Shown piece after piece: positions 41,087-48,626 of a stretch of DNA of 48,626 nt. The stretch spans positions 1-48,626 of the forward strand of contig DKPV01000042.1 in NCBI GenBank assembly GCA_002471375.1. The letters run 5' to 3'. Under the pieces are notes generated by a model that saw only the letters and a list, made by a program, of their open reading frames with translations, was not told the DNA's origin and did not search any database. Made by a program: the position numbers and the translations under genes. Each line of letters begins with the position of its first letter. Within the stretch, counting starts at the first letter, position 1. The stretch comes from Flavobacteriales bacterium UBA7325 (lineage in GTDB: Bacteria; Bacteroidota; Bacteroidia; Flavobacteriales_D; Crocinitomicaceae).

Positions 41087-41093
41087 TTACATT

Positions 41094-42137
41094 CTACTTT
41101 CTTAATTCAAGATATTCGTAAGCTTGCTGTATTTTTATAAATCGCTCTTCTGCGATTTTTTGCTGAGCCACGGAAGCGTCTATGAAACGGTCTGGGTGGT
41201 GCAGTTTTGCAAGTTTTCTATAAGCCTTCTTGATTTCTGTTATATCCGCATGAGTTGATACTCCTAAAATCTTTGAGCATCGTTCAACTTCATCGACAAC
41301 TCGTCTAGAGCTCGGGGCACGTTTCTGTTTTTGCTTCTTGTTATTTGATTGATAGTGCGCGTACATATGAAGAATACTATCAATTTCCTTCTTACTAAAG
41401 TCTAATAATTCACTGAACTTTATCAAAACGGCCTTCTCGCTATGATTAAGTTCGCCATCAATAATTGCAAGGCCTGCTAGAAAATATATAAGTTGTGTCC
41501 GTTCGCTTTTTGACAAGTGAGTTTTTAGCCAAGCTGCTGCAGTTTCTATTTTGATCGGAGTCCGGTAAGCTTCTTTAAGGATTATTGTAAATTCAAGATC
41601 ACTGTGCGGGAAGTGCTGTGAAAAATAGTTGTGGGCGTACGCAATCTTTTCTTTCGAATTCCGACTATCGTAACGCATTAACATGCCGGTAAGACGAACA
41701 TAGGCTTCCATTAAGTTATCATCTGAAAAACCAAAATTCTTGGGCACATCTCCGCTGTCCCATGCACGAGCATGTATTTTCAATCTTAAACGATAGATGT
41801 AAAAAAGAATCAGAAAGACACCTACAATTCCCACAAATATTAGCATTTCACGTGTTCGCTCATCTTCTTCTTCGTCTTCATTGATGGACTCCCATTTACT
41901 AATACTATAACCATAATAGTCATTCATATCTAGAATAGACTCCTCAAGTCGGTTTCTGAGATACTCTTTGTACCGCGAATCCTGTTCAGCCATCTCTTCA
42001 TCATAAAGCTCCATGATTGTATCGTGAAAGGCTTGATTATTATAGATGATTTCAGAGTCTTGTGCGCTGGCTGGAGAGGCTACTTTGAAGAAGAGTAGAG
42101 AAAAAATTGTAAATCTACACGCAAATGAACTATTCAT
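41094..42137 (-). CDS. Membrane protein with TerB-like and C-terminal J domains
   Basis: The 347-residue protein has a predicted signal (TIFSLLFFKVASPASA), a membrane helix at about residues 93-112 (LIFVGIVGVFLILFYIYRL), a helical TerB-like region (~150-255, AYVRLTGMLMRYD, LAIIDGELNHSEKAVLIKF) and a C-terminal J domain with the HPD motif (KLHHPDRF). J domains activate DnaK, so this may recruit DnaK to the membrane. The layout resembles DjlA, but with a signal and an N-terminal segment first. It overlaps the GH92 stop by eight bases and is the last gene of a minus-strand run. The role is inference. Confidence 0.85.
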   Translation of the reverse strand: MNSSFACRFTIFSLLFFKVASPASAQDSEIIYNNQAFHDTIMELYDEEMAEQDSRYKEYLRNRLEESILDMNDYYGYSISKWESINEDEEEDERTREMLIFVGIVGVFLILFYIYRLRLKIHARAWDSGDVPKNFGFSDDNLMEAYVRLTGMLMRYDSRNSKEKIAYAHNYFSQHFPHSDLEFTIILKEAYRTPIKIETAAAWLKTHLSKSERTQLIYFLAGLAIIDGELNHSEKAVLIKFSELLDFSKKEIDSILHMYAHYQSNNKKQKQKRAPSSRRVVDEVERCSKILGVSTHADITEIKKAYRKLAKLHHPDRFIDASVAQQKIAEERFIKIQQAYEYLELRK

Positions 42138-45100
42138 TCGTAAGGATTATCTCATCAACGAACATCCAGGTATCATTACCTGCACCTAGGTGCCAATCTG
42201 GACATTTCCCGGGGTTTTGAACGCTTAGCCTGATCTTTTCAATCGTTTTGTTATTAAGGACCTCAAGTATGAAATTCATTCGATGTGGAGGAATATCTCT
42301 TTCAGATTCTTCATTCTTTTTAATTTCGCCAAGCATCTCAAAAGACTCACCATCATACGACACTTCAATGATTACGGATTTTGGCAGGAAGATCCAGGAT
42401 TTCATGTCGCTCAGACAGCCTATTCCTATTTCTTTCAATTGACGTGGTTCATCAAAGCTCACTTCGGTAATAATATCTTGGGCCCAGTATCCTTGCCAAT
42501 CGCCTGTGCGATACTCGTTATTCCCTTGAATCCCATCAATAAGCGTATATTCTCCTGCCGCAGCATATTGATTGGCGTATTCAGAGTGAAGCTCTAGGGT
42601 TATTCCTTGATCTTTCTTGACGAACTCATTTTGAATTATACTGCTATGTGAATATTCATTGAAGGCAATGGCCTTCACAACAGTATTTGAGTTTATATTG
42701 ATCGGTGTGGTATATAATTGTGATGATTTAGTAGGTGTAGTACCATCAGTAGTATAGAATATCTTGTAATCACTCGGATTTACGACGCTAAGAGATACTG
42801 ATAGTGAATCTAGAAAGACGCGATCTTCCTGTTCAAAATAGGGTACTGGAACAAAATCATTTGGTAGCTCAGAAAGCGTAAGAGCATGCCGAAAAGACGG
42901 TAGTGAATCACGCACAAGTTTTCCATACGTAATTTCTAAAACTCCTCCTTTTAGAATGTCAGAATGTTCAAGGTATAACTTGTTATATGGAGCACCATTC
43001 AGTTTCATGCTGATAATAATGTTTCCATATGTGTCGTTGTTTATTGATTTGATAATAAATGATTTACCATTATTTAATTGAAGTATTGATTCACTATTTT
43101 TAGTAGTGCCGATTTCATAATAGGGACTTCCTGGCGCGATCGGATAGATCCCCATTGAACTTAATACAAACCAAGACGACATTTGCCCACAATCTTCGTT
43201 TCCTGATAACCCATCCGGAGCATTGAAATACATTTCATCTAAGATACGACGAACCATTCTTTGAGTCTTGTACTGCGCGTTTGTATAATTGTACAGGTAA
43301 GCCATATGATGAGAAGGTTCATTTCCATGTGCGTACTGACCAATAAGTCCAGTGATGTCAACTTGATGTCGTCCGGCAAGGTTAGACTCAGTTGTAAATA
43401 ATCTATCTAACCAAACCTCAAGCGAATCCTTTCCTCCTAGAAGGTCACGTAAAACTCCCACAGCATGGGGAGCGTAGAGTGAATATTGCCAGCTGTTCGC
43501 TTCGGTATAATTGAAATTAACCTCAGAAGGATCGAATGGACTGAACCATTGTCCGCTTCTTCTGCCGCGCATGAACTTCGTTTGGGGATCATAGAGGTTA
43601 ACAAAGTTGAAGGATCGTTTTAGATAGGTTTTAGCAAGTTCATGATCTTGGATGTCCTTAGACACCATTAAGTACTGTGCGATGCAGAAATCATCATAAG
43701 CGTATTCGAGTGTTTTTGACACTGACTCTGGCTCGTCACCTGCACTGATAAACCCATTCTTACCAAATGGAATTTTACCGAACTCATCGAATTTTGCAGT
43801 GGCAATCATTGCTTCTTTGGCTTTCGAATAATTAAAATTTGCCAAGCCTTTAACTGCAGCATCTGCAATCACAGATACGCTATGATAGCCAATCATACAT
43901 TCCGTTTCGTTTGCAGCTAATTCCCAAACTGGTAAATCACCACCTTGTTCATATTGTCTAATAAACGTTTGCACGAATTCATTTACTCTTTGCCCTTGAG
44001 TAAAGGTAAAGAGTGGGTGGGTACCGCGATATGTGTCCCACAGAGAGAAAACAGTGTAGTTAGATGTTTCCTCAGGGTTCAACTTGTGCTTCTCTAAGTC
44101 TCTTCCTCTATACCGACCGTCAATATCGTGAAATATATTTGGAGCCAAAAATGAATGGTAAAGAGATGTATAGAAAGTTGTTTTTAGATCTCGATTCTCC
44201 GTCTTGAAATCTATTTTGTTTAGTTCCTTCTCCCAAAGTGATTTTGTTGACTTCTGCACGATGTTGAAGCTCCAGCTAGGGATTTCAACGAGCAGGTTTT
44301 CCTTTGCGCCTTCTTCATCAACAGCTGAAATACCAACTTTTAAGAGCAACTTTTTAGTTGTAGGTGAAAAAGTTAAGAGTAATTTGTTTTTTCCTTTATC
44401 GCTGATTTTTTTAGCTGATTCGAAGGCTACATTTGATTCCATATAGAAGTAGAAGTGCTGCTCACTTGCCCAACTTTCCGAAATTCTATAACCATTAACT
44501 GTGTTCTCGCCAACGACTTCAATACCAGCATCAATAACTCTATCACGATGATCTAAATCTATTAGAATACTATGTTCTTCATCCTGGTTATTGAAAATGT
44601 ATTCATGCATTCCAGCGCGCTCTGTAACAGCTAAACGCACGTCAATATTTTCAGATTCTAATTTAACCGAATACATTCCAGGTAGAGCCGTTTCTGACTT
44701 ATGAGAGAAACTTGCTCCATATCCTCCATCTACCAAATACCCTGGTTCTGTTTTAGGCGAGCCCGATTGAGGTACTATCAGTAGGTCTCCATAATCGGAA
44801 ACCCCCGTTCCACTTAGGTGAGTATGACTAAAACCATAGATAATTGAGTCAGAATAGTGATATCCTGAGCAGCCATCCCAGCCATCAAATCGTGTGTCAG
44901 GACTTAGTTGAATCATCCCAAACGGGGCAGAAGCTCCTGGGTAAGTATGCCCGTGTCCTCCTGTTCCAATAAAGGGATTCACATAAAAACATTTGGATTC
45001 AACAACTTGCTTACGCTTAGCTGATGTACTTGATCTTGAGATATATTCTTTCCGCTTATCTTGCGCACTCTTAAGTTCTTGAATCTGACTGTTCGCTGAA

Positions 45101-45159
45101 AGCGGCGTTGCAAATAATAAGACTATTCCTAGAAAATTAATTAGGCTAGATCGTTCCAT
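42130..45159 (-). CDS. GH92 family alpha-mannosidase with C-terminal carbohydrate-binding-like modules
   Basis: It is a calcium-dependent exo-alpha-mannosidase of the GH92 family, acting mainly on N-glycan mannose. The 1009-residue protein has a signal peptide (LINFLGIVLLFATPLSANS). GH92 blocks are FIGTGGHGHTYPGASAPFGMIQLSPDTR, YGFSHTHLSGTG, and later LSGNEDCGQMSSWFVLSSMGIYPIAPG. After the catalytic part come a chitobiase-like region (YKIFYTTDGTTPTKSSQLYT) and a final discoidin-like domain (IDGIQGNNEYRTGDWQGYWAQD) that may bind carbohydrate. It overlaps the ROK kinase gene by 19 bases. Confidence 0.94.
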   Translation of the reverse strand: MERSSLINFLGIVLLFATPLSANSQIQELKSAQDKRKEYISRSSTSAKRKQVVESKCFYVNPFIGTGGHGHTYPGASAPFGMIQLSPDTRFDGWDGCSGYHYSDSIIYGFSHTHLSGTGVSDYGDLLIVPQSGSPKTEPGYLVDGGYGASFSHKSETALPGMYSVKLESENIDVRLAVTERAGMHEYIFNNQDEEHSILIDLDHRDRVIDAGIEVVGENTVNGYRISESWASEQHFYFYMESNVAFESAKKISDKGKNKLLLTFSPTTKKLLLKVGISAVDEEGAKENLLVEIPSWSFNIVQKSTKSLWEKELNKIDFKTENRDLKTTFYTSLYHSFLAPNIFHDIDGRYRGRDLEKHKLNPEETSNYTVFSLWDTYRGTHPLFTFTQGQRVNEFVQTFIRQYEQGGDLPVWELAANETECMIGYHSVSVIADAAVKGLANFNYSKAKEAMIATAKFDEFGKIPFGKNGFISAGDEPESVSKTLEYAYDDFCIAQYLMVSKDIQDHELAKTYLKRSFNFVNLYDPQTKFMRGRRSGQWFSPFDPSEVNFNYTEANSWQYSLYAPHAVGVLRDLLGGKDSLEVWLDRLFTTESNLAGRHQVDITGLIGQYAHGNEPSHHMAYLYNYTNAQYKTQRMVRRILDEMYFNAPDGLSGNEDCGQMSSWFVLSSMGIYPIAPGSPYYEIGTTKNSESILQLNNGKSFIIKSINNDTYGNIIISMKLNGAPYNKLYLEHSDILKGGVLEITYGKLVRDSLPSFRHALTLSELPNDFVPVPYFEQEDRVFLDSLSVSLSVVNPSDYKIFYTTDGTTPTKSSQLYTTPININSNTVVKAIAFNEYSHSSIIQNEFVKKDQGITLELHSEYANQYAAAGEYTLIDGIQGNNEYRTGDWQGYWAQDIITEVSFDEPRQLKEIGIGCLSDMKSWIFLPKSVIIEVSYDGESFEMLGEIKKNEESERDIPPHRMNFILEVLNNKTIEKIRLSVQNPGKCPDWHLGAGNDTWMFVDEIILTNE

Positions 45160-46082
45160 ACAAGTGATGATGCGCCTAAAACAGCGGCGTTTTTGTCGTG
45201 CAAAGCAGAAATTCTAATTTCAACCTTGTCTTTATAAATATTAAGAATCGATTCTTCCATATGTCTCTTGACCATATCCGCAAAAGCTTGTCCACTTTGG
45301 GCGATTCCTCCAAAAAGGATAAAAGCAGCAGGGCTGTTATAACAAACAAAATCAGCTAATGAATTACCCAAGATTTCAGCTGTAAACTCAACTACTTCCT
45401 GTGCGAATAGATCGCCATTAGTCGCTGCTGTAAAGACATCTCTTGCCGTTAGGTTATCCACATTATTGAGAATAGATGAGTGTTTATTAGGGGATTCCAT
45501 TTCTCGAGCAGAGCGCACGACTCCACTTGCTGAAGCATAAGTTTCAAGGCATCCATTTCTGCCACAGCCACATGATCTTCCGCTCGGGATCACTCTGATG
45601 TGACCGTATTCACCAGCAAACCCATCATGCCCATAAACAAGTTTGTTATCCTGAATAATTCCACTTCCTAGTCCTGTTCCCAAGGTAATAGTAACGAAGT
45701 GAGATAAATCCTTTGCAGCTCCGTACACCATTTCGCCTACAGCTGCCGCATTAGCATCATTAGTAAGAATAGTAGGTTTAGTGAACTTTTTTTCAAATAA
45801 ATCGGCTAATGGGATGATCCCGGTCCAGTTGAGATTTGGGGCAAACTCAATTGTACCAGAATAAAAATTCCCATTCGGCGCTCCGATTCCTATTCCAACA
45901 ATATTATTGATATACCCTTCCTTCGTCAAGTTCGAATGAATGTCATTTACCAAATCTGAAGCGTCGCTGTAGTTTGTTGTTGGGAGACTATGCTCGTAGA
46001 TTACATTACCATCCCGATCACAAAGACCGAAAACAGAATTAGTTCCTCCAATATCTACTCCAAGAGCTAACTGTATTGCCAT
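45141..46082 (-). CDS. ROK family sugar kinase
   Basis: This is an ATP-dependent sugar kinase of 313 residues. The phosphate-binding start is GVDIGGTNSVFGLCD, the Gly-rich active-site block is ITLGTGLGSGIIQ, and the ROK zinc motif is CGCGRNGCLETYASASG with upstream GHIRV. Likely substrates are glucose, mannose, GlcNAc or ManNAc; the sequence does not decide. It overlaps the GH92 gene, so it probably phosphorylates sugar released by extracellular or periplasmic glycan digestion, which is inference. No transporter is adjacent. Confidence 0.94.
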   Translation of the reverse strand: MAIQLALGVDIGGTNSVFGLCDRDGNVIYEHSLPTTNYSDASDLVNDIHSNLTKEGYINNIVGIGIGAPNGNFYSGTIEFAPNLNWTGIIPLADLFEKKFTKPTILTNDANAAAVGEMVYGAAKDLSHFVTITLGTGLGSGIIQDNKLVYGHDGFAGEYGHIRVIPSGRSCGCGRNGCLETYASASGVVRSAREMESPNKHSSILNNVDNLTARDVFTAATNGDLFAQEVVEFTAEILGNSLADFVCYNSPAAFILFGGIAQSGQAFADMVKRHMEESILNIYKDKVEIRISALHDKNAAVLGASSLVWNDLA

Positions 46083-46121
46083 TTAAATTGAATAATTTTT
46101 CAGGACCGCTAAAAATAAAAA

Positions 46122-47171
46122 TTAGTTTTTAGTATCTGGAGATATAAGATCGAATAGTTGAATTTTACCTTGTTTAGTTGTTGCGACTAGTTGAGCTTCA
46201 TTTGCTCCCAACGAATAGTATGGGCCGTCTGCAAAGGGAATCCAGTTCTCACCATTATCAAGTGAGAAATCAATTCCGTTTCTGCCTGACGTGTAGTAAA
46301 CTCCATTTTTTTCAAAGACACAAGAACGATAGCCACGCGGAGAATGAACAGAGTTGTACCAAGATTTACCACCATCTCTTGTAAAGTATGCTGTATTCAG
46401 CATCAAATCTGAATTAACGTAATCACCGCCAACAATAACTCCGGTCTGATCAGTTGAGAAGTGCATTGAGAATGCTCCAGACGATTCTCCCGGGTAGAAG
46501 GGAAGTAATACAGATTCCCAGCTTTTGCCATTGTCCTTAGAAATATAGAACTGACTTTTCTCACCACCAGAAATAAAGGCATAGGTGCTATCATTCAATA
46601 GTTGAACATTTGTTCCACTAGAGGAAAATCCAGCTTCACCTTTTTCCGCTGGGACCTTTCCTTTACAAGGCAACCAATTTTTACCTCCGTCATTTGTATG
46701 ATAGAGACTAAAAAATCCATCAACAGGATCTCCCATAAGAAACCCTCGATTCTCGATCATATCAATTCCATCTATAAAAAGACCTTTCCATTCCGGTTTC
46801 TCAATGATTTTTGCGCCTCCATTCATGTTTAGACGGACTAGCTTACCATCCTCTCCAGACTGAATACCAATAAGAAAGTCACCGGATCTCTCGATATCTC
46901 TCATCTCAACGAAGCCGTCTAGCTTAAAGAGGAGTTGAACTTTTTCTTTTTCGGTATTGTAGTAATACATCGAGCCATCTGAGTTTCCAGAGAATACCTT
47001 GGCCCCTTCAACAAGTAGCCCTCGACTGTAAATAGTCGAATTACCACAAGTCATTGTCGCAGCTTTTCTATTACGTTTGATGTACTTCTTCGTATTGTAT
47101 TGAGCTTCGGCCGAACCTACACACACAAGGAAGCTAAGACTTAGTAAAGTACTTCGCATTAAATTTCTCAC
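46122..47171 (-). CDS. YCF48/BNR-type beta-propeller protein, secreted
   Basis: The 349-residue protein has a signal peptide (MRSTLLSLSFLVCVGSAEA) and four or more Asp-box repeats: HTNDGGKNW, SKDNGKSWE, TRDGGKSWY and SLDNGENW. This fits the YCF48-like seven-bladed propeller family. In photosynthetic organisms YCF48 helps photosystem II assembly, but in Bacteroidota such proteins have diverse or unknown extracellular roles. The start could be the ATG at 47171 or at 47159; both overlap the lpxL gene (38 or 26 bases). Confidence 0.88.
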   Translation of the reverse strand: MRNLMRSTLLSLSFLVCVGSAEAQYNTKKYIKRNRKAATMTCGNSTIYSRGLLVEGAKVFSGNSDGSMYYYNTEKEKVQLLFKLDGFVEMRDIERSGDFLIGIQSGEDGKLVRLNMNGGAKIIEKPEWKGLFIDGIDMIENRGFLMGDPVDGFFSLYHTNDGGKNWLPCKGKVPAEKGEAGFSSSGTNVQLLNDSTYAFISGGEKSQFYISKDNGKSWESVLLPFYPGESSGAFSMHFSTDQTGVIVGGDYVNSDLMLNTAYFTRDGGKSWYNSVHSPRGYRSCVFEKNGVYYTSGRNGIDFSLDNGENWIPFADGPYYSLGANEAQLVATTKQGKIQLFDLISPDTKN

Positions 47172-48060
47172 GTTGCTGTTGTTTTAATAGTTTTAAATCA
47201 GACGGAACCTCTCTTTTCCATCTTTTATGGGACCAAAGCCAATTTTCTGGTGCTTGATGAATCTCTCGTTCTAATAGATTAACATGTGCCTCTGTAATCT
47301 CACCCCATTTACAAGTTCTAGGATTGTCCGTGATTAGGGTTAATTCCATACTGTAATGTCCCCGACGTACTTTTCTTGTAGCAAAATATACAACAGAATA
47401 ATCCAATTCATGTGCCATGATTTCCGTTCCAAACAAAACGGCGGTTTCTTGATTAAGGAAATTCATCCAGTAGCTTTTTTTTGAGTCACCCGGCGATTGG
47501 TCGGAAAGGACTAGTACAGCATTAGTATCATCTCCCGCTTTTTTAAAAGCTTTCTTATAATTCTTCGCATGAACGACATTCATACCGTAACGCTGTCTTC
47601 GTGTGTTTACCTTCTTATCCCAAAATTTAGAAGTCATAGGCATTCCGATCCCAAATGCTTTGTGCGGAATCAATAGGGGTTGGGCTGAAATGAACCACTC
47701 CCAGTTGTTATAGTGACCAGAAACAAGTAGGACACTCTTATTATTTGCGTATAGATCATCCATTATTTCGGGGTTCTCTATGTTCAAACGTCTCCTAAGG
47801 CTACGCTCCGAGATTGTCAAATTCTTCACTCCTTCAGCGAGTATGTCAGTAAAATGACGATAAAATTTCCGTTGAATTTTTTTAATCTCTTTAGCTGATT
47901 TCTCAGGAAAACTGCGTCTTAAGTTACCTTGAATAACTTTTTTCCGATATGGAACGATAGAAATAAGAAGTAAGTAGAAAATATCAGTAAACAGATAAAG
48001 AATGGGCAAAGGGAGCCATGAAAATGGTAGAACAATTATGTAATATGCAAACCATGCCAT
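47134..48060 (-). CDS. Lysophospholipid/lipid A acyltransferase (LpxL/HtrB family)
   Basis: It transfers a fatty acyl chain onto lipid A precursors in the inner membrane. The 308-residue protein has an N-terminal membrane helix (YIIVLPFSWLPLPILYLF) and the family acyltransferase motif HX4E in SGHYNNWEW, followed by FGIGMPMTSKFWDKKV and VLVLSDQSPGDSKKSYWMNFLNQETAVLFGTEIMA. One copy is shown here; Bacteroidota lipid A usually has one secondary acyltransferase. It overlaps the rarA stop by one base (TAATG) and the YCF48-like start by 26-38. Confidence 0.92.
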   Translation of the reverse strand: MAWFAYYIIVLPFSWLPLPILYLFTDIFYLLLISIVPYRKKVIQGNLRRSFPEKSAKEIKKIQRKFYRHFTDILAEGVKNLTISERSLRRRLNIENPEIMDDLYANNKSVLLVSGHYNNWEWFISAQPLLIPHKAFGIGMPMTSKFWDKKVNTRRQRYGMNVVHAKNYKKAFKKAGDDTNAVLVLSDQSPGDSKKSYWMNFLNQETAVLFGTEIMAHELDYSVVYFATRKVRRGHYSMELTLITDNPRTCKWGEITEAHVNLLEREIHQAPENWLWSHKRWKREVPSDLKLLKQQQREKFNAKYFTKS

Positions 48061-48626
48061 TACTTTTTAGTGTATTTAGTTCCCCATAGTCGATTTATAT
48101 TCTCCTCAACCTCTTTTTCTTTTGGATGGCTACCAGCATTAAAAAATCCGAGACTCGATATTTCTTCCGGCATGAATTCTTGTTGGACAAAGTTTCCAGG
48201 AAAATCATGAGAATATTTGTATCCTTTGCCGTAACCCAGTTCCTTCATTAATTTAGTTGGTGCATTCCTTAAAGGTAGCGGGACACCTAAATTCCCTGTC
48301 TCTTTAACGACTTGCTGGGCTGTGTTGATGGCAATATATGAAGCATTCCCTTTTGGCGAGTTCGCTAGGTAGATTGTGCATTGCGCGAGAATTAACCTAG
48401 CTTCAGGCCAGCCAACTGCCTGAACCGCTTGAAAACAATGGTTGGCCATCAAGAGCGCATTTGGATTCGCTAATCCTATATCCTCAGATGCTGAAATGAT
48501 CATTCTTCTTGAGATAAATTTAGGATCTTCGCCTCCCTCAACCATTCTTGCTAGCCAATAGATAGCTGCGTTTGGATCACTTCCTCTAATGGATTTAATA
48601 AATGCTGAAATAATATCATAATGTTG
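48060..48626 (-). CDS. rarA: Replication-associated recombination protein RarA (MgsA), C-terminal part
   Basis: The frame is open to the right edge of the window, so this is the C-terminal ~188 residues. Read back from 48626, it shows HYDIISAFIKSIRGSDPNAAIYWLARMVEGGEDPKFISRRMIISASEDIGLANPNAL, then LGVPLPLRNAPTKLMKELGYGKGYKYSHD and the terminal FMPEE. These are the signature blocks of RarA/WRNIP1-type clamp-loader-like ATPases. RarA acts at stalled replication forks. The ATPase domain lies outside the window. It leads the run to lpxL. Confidence 0.94.
   Translation of the reverse strand, partial: QHYDIISAFIKSIRGSDPNAAIYWLARMVEGGEDPKFISRRMIISASEDIGLANPNALLMANHCFQAVQAVGWPEARLILAQCTIYLANSPKGNASYIAINTAQQVVKETGNLGVPLPLRNAPTKLMKELGYGKGYKYSHDFPGNFVQQEFMPEEISSLGFFNAGSHPKEKEVEENINRLWGTKYTKK

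Overview
The window is a gene-dense, AT-rich chromosomal segment of a bacterium in the phylum Bacteroidota, most likely order Flavobacteriales and possibly near Crocinitomicaceae; the family assignment is inference. Four things support this. There is a type IX secretion sorting domain on a subtilase (32580-35129). The primary sigma factor is short and lacks region 1.1 (18122-18988). Bacteroidota-type promoters (TTTG or TTG, about 19 bases, then TAnnTTTG) precede a tRNA, the SRP RNA, rpoD and an acyl-CoA reductase gene. Lineage-typical families (DUF5683, DUF3276, DUF4294, DUF5606, a WbqC-like protein) are present. I see no prophage, insertion sequence, CRISPR array or defence island.

Layout. 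1-4.4 kb: the end of a propeller-like protein, a thioredoxin/DUF255 lipoprotein and a secreted EEP phosphatase. 3.7-9.3 kb, minus strand: parA-parB-DUF5683-dapB-lepB-wbqC, tightly overlapped, preceded by an intergenic region with a perfect DnaA box. 9.5-11.7 kb: DUF3276 and an ABC exporter. 11.8-14.5 kb, plus strand: Glu/Leu dehydrogenase-nusB-DUF1573-yajC. 14.6-16.6 kb: DUF4294, a lineage lipoprotein and two decayed genes (DNA alkylation repair, small lipoprotein). 16.6-20.6 kb, minus strand: GAPDH, rpoD, HtrA. 20.8-25.4 kb, plus strand: a membrane protein, then the overlapping run dapF-unknown-GNAT-mltG-glycosylasparaginase. 25.5-30.1 kb: beta-mannosidase, cold shock protein, propeller lipoprotein, tRNA-Met. 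30.2-36.9 kb: M3 peptidase, DUF5606 protein with a histone-like tail, and two divergent subtilases. 37-40 kb: NTF2-like protein, fructose-6-phosphate aldolase, SRP RNA, ferredoxin and a divergent LuxC-like reductase. 40-40.7 kb: a PAS/SpoIIE remnant. 40.7 kb to the end: an Rrf2 regulator facing a minus-strand run rarA-lpxL-YCF48-ROK-GH92-TerB/J-domain protein.

How the genes work together. Most are housekeeping: chromosome segregation, lysine and peptidoglycan precursors (dapB, dapF, mltG), protein export (lepB, yajC, SRP RNA), transcription (rpoD, nusB) and envelope quality control (HtrA). A secondary theme is glycan breakdown. An exported glycosylasparaginase, a beta-mannosidase and a GH92 alpha-mannosidase, plus a ROK sugar kinase, are the activities needed to take apart a mannose-type N-glycan, although they are not in one operon.

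I found no clearly new multi-gene system. The best leads are the unknown protein between dapF and the GNAT gene, the N-glycan enzyme set, the J-domain/TerB membrane protein, near-leaderless promoters, a perfect inverted repeat between divergent genes at 11730-11749, and two sites of recent gene decay.
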